Shown here: piece by piece, positions 56,865 through 64,000 of the stretch
How positions within the stretch are numbered: position 1 is the stretch's first letter
Layout of the letters: each line of letters starts with the position of its first letter
DNA from: Sorex araneus
Lineage: Eukaryota > Chordata > Mammalia > Eulipotyphla > Soricidae
Direction: 5' to 3'
Assembly (NCBI RefSeq): GCF_027595985.1
Contig: NC_073307.1
Location: 48,834,509 to 48,898,508 of the forward strand
DNA length: 64,000 bases
Made by a program: the position numbers and the translations under genes
Notes under the pieces: model-generated
The model's input: the letters and a program-made list of their open reading frames with translations, nothing else
Database searches by the model: none
Told to the model about the DNA's origin: nothing

Positions 56865-56965
56865 ATTTCTTTAATTTTGTATAGAATCAATCGTATGAGA
56901 TACACAGTTACAAAATTGTTTAGGATTAAATTTCAGTTATACAATGTTCCAATACCTGACCTTTT
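56865..56965 (-). mobile_element. Old L1 3' end fragment, minus, split by L1-F (unit 3)
   Basis: Left half of the paralog of 6591-6790; the right half continues at 58802-58880. Confidence 0.6.
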
Positions 56966-58785
56966 TTTTTTTTACTTTTTAAAAGTTTCTTTTTTTTTTA
57001 AACGTGATTTTTTTTTAATTTATTTATTTTTAATTAGTGAACCACCATGAGGGTACAGTTACAGATTTATACACTTTTGTGCTTATGCTTCCCTCATACA
57101 AAGTTCGGGAACCCATCCCTTCACCAGTGCCCATTCTCTACCACCAGTAAACCCAGCATCCCTCCCACCCTCCCCAATCCCATCTCCCCCCATCCCACCC
57201 TGCCACTGTGGCAGGGCATTCCCTTCTGTTCTCTCTCTCTAATTAGCTGTTGAGGTTTGCAATAAAGGTGTTGAGTGGCCACTGTGCTCAGTCTCTAGCC
57301 CACATTCAGCCCGCAACTCCCTTCCCCCACATGGCCTTCGACTACATTATAGTTGGTGATCCCTTCTCTGAGTTGCCCTTTCCACAGAATGTGAGGTCAG
57401 CCTCCAAGCCATGGAGTCAACCTCCTGGTACTTATTTCTCCAATTATTGGGTGTTAGTCTCGCACTCTGTTATTCTATATGCCATAGATGAGTGCAATCT
57501 TTCTATGTCTGTCTCTCTCTTTCTGACTCATTTCACTTAGCATGAAACTTTTCATGCCGATCCACTTAAGTACAAAATTCATGACCTCCTTTTTTTCTAA
57601 CAGCTACATAGTATTCCATTGTATAGATGTACGAAAGTTTCCTCAACAAGTCATCCGTTCTAGGGCATTCGGGTTTTTTCCAGATTCTGGCTATTGTAAA
57701 CAGTGCTGCAATGAACATACATGTGCAGATGTTGTTTCGATTATACTTTTTTGCCTCTCTGGGATATATTCCCAGCAGTGGTATTGCTGGGTCAAATAGG
57801 AGCTCAATATCTAATTTTTTGAGAATCGTCCATATTGTTTTCCAGAAGGGCTGAACCAGTCGGCATTCCCACCAGCAGTGTAGAAGAGTCCCTTTCTCCC
57901 CACATCCTCTCCAACAGCAGTTGCTTTTGTTCTTTTGGATGTGTGCTAGTCTCTGTGGTGTGAGGTGGTATCTCATGGTTGTTTTGATCTGCATCTCTCT
58001 GATGATTAGTGATGTAGAGCACTTTTTCATGTGCCTTTTGGCCATTCGTATTTCTTCCTTGGTAAAGTTTCTGTTCATTTCTTTGCCCCATTTTTTGATG
58101 GGGTTGGATGTTTTCTTCTTGTAGAGTTCAACCAGTGCTTTATATACCATTGATATCAACCCCTTATCTGATGGGTATTGTGTAAATATCCTTTCCCATT
58201 CTGTGGATAGCCTTTGTATTCTGGTCACTGTATCTCTTGCAGTGCAGAAACTTTTTAGTTTAATGTAGTCCCATTTGTTGATCTCTGTTTTTACTAGATT
58301 GCTTAGTTCCGTGTCACCTTTGAAGATATATCGTGGAGGGTTTTGCCGACCTTGTCTTCAATGTACCTTATGGTTTGTGGTCTGATGTTGAGGTCTTTAA
58401 TCCATTTGGATCTGACTTTTGTGCATGGTGTCAGGTCAAGGTCTAAGCCCATTTTTTTGCATGTGGTTGTCCAGTTGTGCCAGCACCATTTGTTAAAGAG
58501 GCCTTCCTTGCTCCACTTCACATCTCTTGCTCCCTTATCAAAGATTAGATGCTCATACATTTGGGGTTGTGTGTAGGGATATTCCACCCTGTTCCATTGG
58601 TCTATGGCTCTGCCTTTGTTCCAGTACCATGCTGTTTTAATTGTTACTGCTTTGTAGTAAAGTTTGAGGTTGGAGAGGGTGATGCCTCCCATCGTCTTTT
58701 TCCCAAGAATTGTTTTAGCTATCCGTGGGCATTTGTTGTTCCATATGAATTTTAGGATTTCTCGATCCATTTCTTTGAAGAATGT
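56966..58785 (-). mobile_element. 5'-truncated L1 (L1-F), minus, with 16 bp target duplication
   Basis: A 1.8 kb L1 whose tail is the T-rich stretch 56966-57035. Flanked by 'caatacctgacctttt' at 56950-56965 and 58786-58801. Unit 3 only. It lies about 1 kb upstream of OR-C. Confidence 0.93.
57497..58785 (-). pseudogene. L1-F ORF2 remnant
   Basis: Two long readable pieces, 58785-58303 and 58228-57566. A small deletion near 58327, compared with L1-C at 17530-17552, shifts the frame. An extra T in the T-run near 57591 shifts it again before the normal stop. The cysteine motif is intact in the second piece. Confidence 0.88.
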
Positions 58786-59035
58786 CAATACCTGACCTTT
58801 TGCCAGTGTGTAATTCCCACCACCAAGTCCTCAGTTTCCCTTCATTACCAAGAGTAAGCCTACCTCTATAGTAGATATTGTTCTCTTTTGTATTTCCCAG
58901 TTTTCCTTTTTAGGCACAGTGGTTTGCAAGACTGTTACTAAAAGAGTATCATGCATATCACCTGACCTCCTTTCACCACCAGATCTTAATCGAAGTGATC
59001 ATTTCCAACACTTATTATGTTGACCTTTTCTTGGT

Positions 59036-59192
59036 TTTGGGCCACACCCAGTAGTGTTCCGGGTTTATTCTTGGCTCCTCAATCAGGAACTGTTTGTGGC
59101 AATGCACAGGGGACCATTGGGGTGCCAGTTTAAACTGGGATCAGAGGTCTACAAGGCAAGCACCCTACCCATTGTACTATCACTCTGACCCA
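59036..59192 (-). mobile_element. SOR-like SINE, minus (unit 3)
   Basis: Paralog of 6931-7085. Confidence 0.8.
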
Positions 59193-59396
59193 GAAGCTGA
59201 AATTTTTTTTGACCTAACATTCTGATTCCTTACTTTTCTAGTCAATTTGTTTAATTAAAGCAACTTACAGACTCCAAATTAACAGTCCCATGGAATTTGC
59301 TAACTATAACTATATTGGTCTGTATGTACATAAAGAAAATTCACACTGAAGAAAATTAATGCAGGCCAATAAACAGTTTGAGTTCTAGCATTTCTT

Positions 59397-59716
59397 TTTT
59401 AATTTTAATGAGTCATAGTGAGATACTGTTACAGACTTAACAAATTTTTGTCATTACCTTTCAAACAACGTTTGAGTACCCATTCCTCCACTAGTGCCCA
59501 TTCTCCACCACCAATGTTCTCAGTGTTCCTCCCGCCAACCCCACCCCTTCCCACTCCCTGCCTCTGTGACAGACACATTCCCTCTTACTCTTTCTCTCCT
59601 TTTTGGGTGTTATGCTTTGCAACACAGGCACTAAGCAGCCATCATGTTTGGTTCATAGCCTACTTTCAGCAGGCATCTACCATCCCAAGTGATCCATCCA
59701 ACCATCATTTGCTTGG
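59397..59716 (-). mobile_element. L1-type 3' fragment inserted just upstream of OR-C
   Basis: 320 bp of reversed L1 3' end ('ccattcctccactagtgccc', 'tttttgggtgttatgctttg'). Flanked by 'gagttctagcatttctt' (59380-59396) and 'gagttctcacatttctt' (59717-59733). Units 1 and 2 are uninterrupted here (about 9999 and 29708). Its right edge is 66 bp before the OR-C start codon. Confidence 0.88.
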
Positions 59717-59782
59717 GAGTTCTCACATTTCTTAAGTTAGACACTAACCCCAAAGTTCTCATTGAATTATAGATCAACACTC

Positions 59783-60733
59783 ATGGACAACACAAGCTGG
59801 GGATCAAACCACACTGGATGGTCAGATTTTATCCTATTGGGATTCTTCTCTCAATCAAATCACCCTGCTCTTCTTTGTACCTTCATTTTTGTGGTTTTCC
59901 TGCTGGCCTTGTCTGGAAACAGCATTCTGATCCTTCTGATACACTTGGATACCAATCTCCATACTCCAATGTACTTTTTCATCAGGCAGTTGTCTCTCAT
60001 GGATGTCATGCATATTTCAGTCACGGTGCCCAAGATGCTCATGAACCAAGTCATAGGTGTAAACACAATTTCACCTCCTGAGTGTGGGATTCAGATGTTC
60101 TTATATCTGACACTAGTAGGTTCAGAATATTTCCTTCTTGCAGCCATGGCCTATGATCGATATGTGGCCATCTGCCGTCCACTCCATTATTCTAATCTTA
60201 TGAGCCATAAAATATGCTTTCTTTTGGTATCTGCCTGTTGGTGTCTGGGATTGGTGGATGGGCTCATGCTCACACCTGTCACCATGACGTTCCCATTCTG
60301 CAGATCCCGGAAGATCCAACATTTCTTCTGTGAGATCCCTGCTCTAACGAAGCTTTCTTGTTCAGACACAACCCTCCTTGAGACACTTGTATATGTATGC
60401 TGTGTCCTCATGCTTCTTTTACCTGTAACAGCAATTTCAAGCTCTTATTATTTAATCCTTCTCACCATCTACAGGATGAACTCAGCAGAAGGCCAGAAGA
60501 AGGCCTTTGCCACTTGTTCTTCTCATATGATTGTGGTTACTATTTTCTATGGGGCTGCTGTGTACACATACATGCTTCCCAACTCCTATCACACACCTGA
60601 GAAGGACATGGTGGCCTCTGTTTTATACACTATACTAACACCTGTTCTAAACCCATTCATATATAGTTTTCGGAACAAAGATGTCACAGCAGCTCTGACA
60701 AAATTGGTGAATGTGGGAGTTCTTAAGCGCTGA
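59783..60733 (+). CDS. Olfactory receptor, family 2 subfamily T-like (OR-C)
   Basis: An intact 316-residue odorant receptor, paralog of OR-A (31 differences by hand count, about 90 percent identity). It keeps N3 and N9 glycosylation sites, [11 protein letters not shown]101/C183, [21 protein letters not shown] and NPFIY. Changes specific to it: R68 in helix 2 (S in the others), H77, V112 and Y116 in helix 3, R132 right after the DRYVAIC run where the sisters have H, and C154 and L161 around helix 4. The start at 59783 is fixed because stops lie close upstream in this copy. An L1 fragment now sits directly upstream, which may have altered its promoter or 5' UTR. Confidence 0.95.
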   Translation: MDNTSWGSNHTGWSDFILLGFFSQSNHPALLCTFIFVVFLLALSGNSILILLIHLDTNLHTPMYFFIRQLSLMDVMHISVTVPKMLMNQVIGVNTISPPECGIQMFLYLTLVGSEYFLLAAMAYDRYVAICRPLHYSNLMSHKICFLLVSACWCLGLVDGLMLTPVTMTFPFCRSRKIQHFFCEIPALTKLSCSDTTLLETLVYVCCVLMLLLPVTAISSSYYLILLTIYRMNSAEGQKKAFATCSSHMIVVTIFYGAAVYTYMLPNSYHTPEKDMVASVLYTILTPVLNPFIYSFRNKDVTAALTKLVNVGVLKR

Positions 60734-61084
60734 AGTTTAAAGTAAGCTATTTTAGTACTAATTAATGTTTTTCTTCTTTTTACACATCAGAGTTGTATAT
60801 CTTATTATATATTATTTCTCAGATTATCATATAATAAGTTTTCATCCATATTCTGTTCAGATTTCTATGTTTGTTTGGGGGCCACACCACATACTTCTCA
60901 GGATTTAATCCTACATTTGCACTCAATAAGCCTCCGGTAGTGTTCAGAGGAACATATGGAAGCCAGGGATGGAATCATAAATATTGTACTCTCTGCAGGT
61001 ACCTGTATTTAGGAATTGCTACAATAATCAGGTCACTATTTTCCTTCATTGACACATGTTGAAACTACCATTAAGAGAAATTGA
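60734..61084. other. OR-C downstream flank, no gene seen
   Basis: Matches the first 230 bp after OR-A; about 250 bp of it is missing after OR-B. A weak SINE-like piece lies at 60875-60965. Confidence 0.6.
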
Positions 61085-61420
61085 AATGTAGAAAGGGAGT
61101 TTCCTAAAACATACTTTTCTCTCAGGAAAAATGAGCCAGAGATTTCCTACACTAAAAGTATATGTTCATATATGTTTAACCGAACTTCTGGGAACTTCAA
61201 AGTTACGTATTCTTTTGCTATAAACCAGAGCTCATTTTTTTCCTCCCTCAATGGAACCCATTGAAAATAGCATTAAAATCAAAAGAAAACCAGTGTAGAA
61301 ACAATGAAATTATCTCAGGAGAGATGAATTAAGGCTTTACAACACAGCTATGACGTGCACTATGTTGAACTACATTTATTCTGGTATATCCAAATTATAC
61401 ACATATGAGCCTCAGAGATG
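61085..61420. repeat. Degenerate ~180 bp tandem array, start (unit 3)
   Basis: Matches 30980-31220, with an additional stretch ('actatgttgaactacattt', about 61360) that unit 2 lacks. Confidence 0.5.
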
Positions 61421-61780
61421 AGTTAACATATACCTGGACCACTCTATCTTGCCCCCATGACACATCGTAAGACACTCCCTACCCATTTTCCATAATTACC
61501 AGACCATATTTGATGGGATTCAGACAGTAGGGAAAAAAATCATGGAGGAAAAAAAAAAAATATATATATATGTGTATATATATATGCCTCTCAGAGAGCC
61601 CGGCAAGCTACCAAGAGTATCCCGCCCACACGGCAGTGCCTGGCAAGGTACCCGTGACGTTTTTGATATCCCAAAAACAGTAACAATAAGGAGTTTCATT
61701 CCCCTAACCCTGAAAGAGCCTCCAATACGGCAGTGTTAGGAAAGATGAGTAAAGAGAGACTGCTAAAATATCAGGACTGG
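61421..61780 (+). mobile_element. Long SINE-like element, body (unit 3)
   Basis: Same element as 31221-31440 plus 32781-32938, here without the LTR-like insertion. It includes an A/TA-rich run (61550-61585). Its tail resumes at 62940 after the L1. Confidence 0.7.
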
Positions 61781-62052
61781 CCTTTTGGAAAACAATATGG
61801 ATGCTTCTCAAAAAATTAGAAATTGAGCTTCCATTTGACCCAGTAATACCACTGCTGGGAACATATCCCAGAGAAGCAAAAAAGTATATTCGAAATGACA
61901 TCTGCACTTATATGTTCATGGAAGCACTGTTTACAATAGTCAGAATCAAGTAAAAACTCGAGTCCCTGAGAACAGATAACTGGTTAAAGAAACTTTGGTA
62001 CATCTATACAATGGAATAGTATGCAGCTGTTAGAAAAGATGAATTCATGAAC

Positions 62053-62367
62053 TGTGGAGAGCCTCCACAGGACCGTTCTTCGTAAACAACACCTGTTTCT
62101 TGTTAATTGCACCGTGCTTCGAAAATAACTCCTAATAAGGAAACAGGATGTCCTGTCATGCCCACAAGGTGTAACTAGCCTATCAGCTGCAGACACTTGG
62201 GCATAAACAAGCAGCGAGAGGTATATAAGGAGGGAAGCTGCCTAACTAGTGGGTTCCCCCCTGGTTCCTCCTCGTTCGTCCTTCGTTCCTCCTCTTTTCC
62301 GTTTGCATGGGAAGGTCTCTGAATAAATCGCTGCAAGAAGAATCTCCGGGTTGCGTGTTATTTTACA
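62053..62367 (+). mobile_element. 315 bp solo LTR with 6 bp target duplication, inside L1
   Basis: Starts TGT and ends ACA. Flanked by 'atgaac' at 62047-62052 and 62368-62373, while the unit 2 L1 reads straight through. TATA box TATATAA at 62222-62228 and AATAAA at 62322-62327 give the order U3, R, U5 on the plus strand, with a short U5. A 6 bp repeat and this compact build suggest a class II (ERVK, IAP-like) element. No internal viral genes remain. Confidence 0.93.
62222..62228 (+). promoter_or_regulatory. TATA box of the solo LTR
   Basis: TATATAA about 94 bases before AATAAA at 62322, as expected for an LTR promoter. Whether it is active is unknown. Confidence 0.6.
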
Positions 62368-62939
62368 ATGAACTTTGCATATAAGTGGATCAACATGAAA
62401 AGCATCATGCTAGGTGGAATGAGTCAGAAAGAGAGAGACAGACATAGAAAGATTGCACTCATCTGTGGAATATAAAATAACAGTGTAGGAAACTAACACC
62501 CAAGAATAGTGGAAATAAGTACCAGGAGGTTGGCTCCATGGCTTGGAAGCTGGCCTCACATGCTGGGGGAAAAGGCAGCTCAGGTAGAGAAGGGAACACC
62601 AAGTAAAATGTGGATGGAGATCCCGCTCGGGAAGGGAGATGCGTGCTGAAATGGCCACGCAATACCCCTGTTGCAAACCACAACACCCAAAAGGAGAGAG
62701 AAAACAAAAGGAAGTACCCTGCCACAGAGGTGGTGTGAGGTGGGGTGGATAGGATTGGGGGCAGGGAGGGATACTGAGTTCATTGGTAGTGGAGAATGGA
62801 CACTGGTGGAGGGATGAGTTCTCGAATGTTATATGAAGGAAAAACAAGCACGAAAATGTGTGAATCTGTAATTGTACCCTCAAGGTGATTCACTAATTAA
62901 AAAACAAACAAATAAATAAAAATAAAATATTGAGGCTGG

Positions 62940-63010
62940 AACGAATGGAGACATTACTGGCACCCAAACAAGGAAATCGATGAACAACAGGATGACAGTG
63001 ATACTGTTAT
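62940..63010 (+). mobile_element. Long SINE-like element, tail (unit 3)
   Basis: 'gagacattactggcaccc', 'atcgatgaacaacaggatg', 'acagtgatactg'. Completes the element begun at 61421. Confidence 0.75.
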
Positions 63011-64000
63011 ATCCAAATTTTATGTCCATTTGCTCCAAAATATAGTCACTTTTTCCTTTGAAATTCATTGGATCTCCAATTGCAATAAAAGGGGGGACAA
63101 AAAAGAAGGATGCTCCCCCCCAAAAAATATCTAGAGTTTCACTGCATTACTCCTATATGTAGTATGATGAAAAGCACTTAATCGTGATAATGTCCAAGTT
63201 TTCCTTCCTTTGCTCTAAAAGTAGAGGGGTTTTGTCAATTCTTTGAATTCCATTAAATTCTTTGAAATCACTGGGCAACAGAATTGTCCTAAAAATATAC
63301 ACTCTCTCTGTGAAGAAAAGGGAAGTTTATGCTACCCTGCACTATAGTTATATGTGGTATGTTGGACTGCACAACTGCAACATATGTATATGTTGGATAT
63401 ACATATCCAGTTTTTAATCTTTTCCTATAAAAATATGATCATTTATTTTGATTGAAATCTTTTGATCTCCCATAAAAATCTATGAGGAAACATATTTTTC
63501 TTCACAGATCTAAAGAAAGAATAAACTAGACTAACTTTACTGCAATGATATTATGTGTAGGATGTTCAACCGAACTTCTAGTGAGAATGTACAATTTTGT
63601 CTTTTGCTATAAAATCCAGCTCACTTCTAAACTGCAAATCATAGCAAGTACACTGAAAAGAATGGAAAAATTCACTTTAACAGCAATATAATTTTCACAG
63701 GAAAGAGTGAGGACAGCTTAGCTGAACAACTATATCTTCAACTACAACGGCTCTTTTGCTCTTAAAATAAAGTACTTTCCTTTGCTTCGAGAACTATTTC
63801 CTTTCTTTGAAATCCCCTGAAACTCAATAAAATCAGCCTGAAACTCACTTTCTTAAAATCGCACGTTTATCCCAAACGCATCAGCTAGAGACTCACCACA
63901 CAACTGATAGGTGTGCTACATTGAAAAGCATTTCCAGAAAGATTTTCCAAGTTTTGTTTTCCTTTTCCATAAATCTAGGGTGACTTTCTTCTTTGGTTGA
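63011..64000. repeat. Degenerate ~180 bp tandem array (unit 3), to the window end
   Basis: Landmarks at about 63161, 63354, 63558, 63721 and 63912 (spacing 163-204). Closely matches 33826-34800. Confidence 0.6.

Larger units (their letters stand above)
61781..62923 (+). mobile_element. L1-E paralog in unit 3, plus, split by a solo LTR
   Basis: The same insertion as 32939-33741, with flanks 'aaaatatcaggactgg' (61765-61780) and 'aaaatattgaggctgg' (62924-62939). It contains the ORF2 end and the 3' UTR, separated by the LTR at 62053-62367. Confidence 0.92.
48961..64000 (+). repeat. Tandem duplication unit 3 (carries OR-C), cut by window end
   Basis: Third copy, starting with the same run as 1020 onward and followed by the old SINE, the old L1 fragment, the candidate exon and the receptor gene. 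It ends within the downstream tandem array; the last bases match unit 2 near 34800. It is longer than unit 1 before the gene because of a 2.24 kb composite insertion, an L1 at 56966-58785 and an L1 fragment at 59397-59716. Confidence 0.8.

Overview
The window is mammalian genomic DNA: intronless olfactory receptor genes, many L1 (LINE-1) copies with target-site duplications, and tRNA-derived SINEs. The commonest SINE has Pol III A and B boxes and the run gcctaccttgcac/gccttgcacgcgg-like; from memory this matches the SOR SINEs of shrews, so I infer a soricid (Sorex-like) genome. That species call is moderate confidence and was not searched.

Layout. Most of the window is one segment repeated in tandem, all copies in the same orientation: unit 1 (about 1016-23404), unit 2 (about 23561-48960) and unit 3 (about 48961 to beyond the end). 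Each unit holds one intact olfactory receptor gene on the plus strand, resembling family 2 subfamily T: OR-A 10063-11013, OR-B 29774-30724, OR-C 59783-60733. Each encodes 316 residues, and the three are about 90-92 percent identical by my hand count. Each unit also holds, 5-9 kb upstream of its gene, a conserved segment of about 200 bp with a good splice acceptor and a GT donor, which could be a 5' exon. Downstream of each gene is a decayed tandem array of roughly 180 bp period.

Units differ by later events. Unit 1 gained three minus-strand L1s (7141-9854, 16217-18275, 19245-20406), and lost about 4 kb of the downstream array. Units 2 and 3 share an L1 (32939-33741 and 61781-62923) nested in a SINE-like element. 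Unit 2 gained a 627 bp solo LTR (35706-36332), a 1.34 kb LTR-like insertion (31441-32780) and two copies of a GC-headed composite retroelement. Unit 3 gained a 315 bp solo LTR (62053-62367) inside its L1, an L1 (56966-58785), an L1 3' fragment just upstream of OR-C, and a 2.24 kb composite insertion (53453-55694) bounded by a 14 bp target duplication.

Function. The only intact host protein genes I can support are the three odorant receptors. They look like a recent local expansion. Everything else is mobile-element, tandem-repeat or unassigned AT-rich sequence. No prokaryotic system, CRISPR array, rRNA or true tRNA gene was seen.
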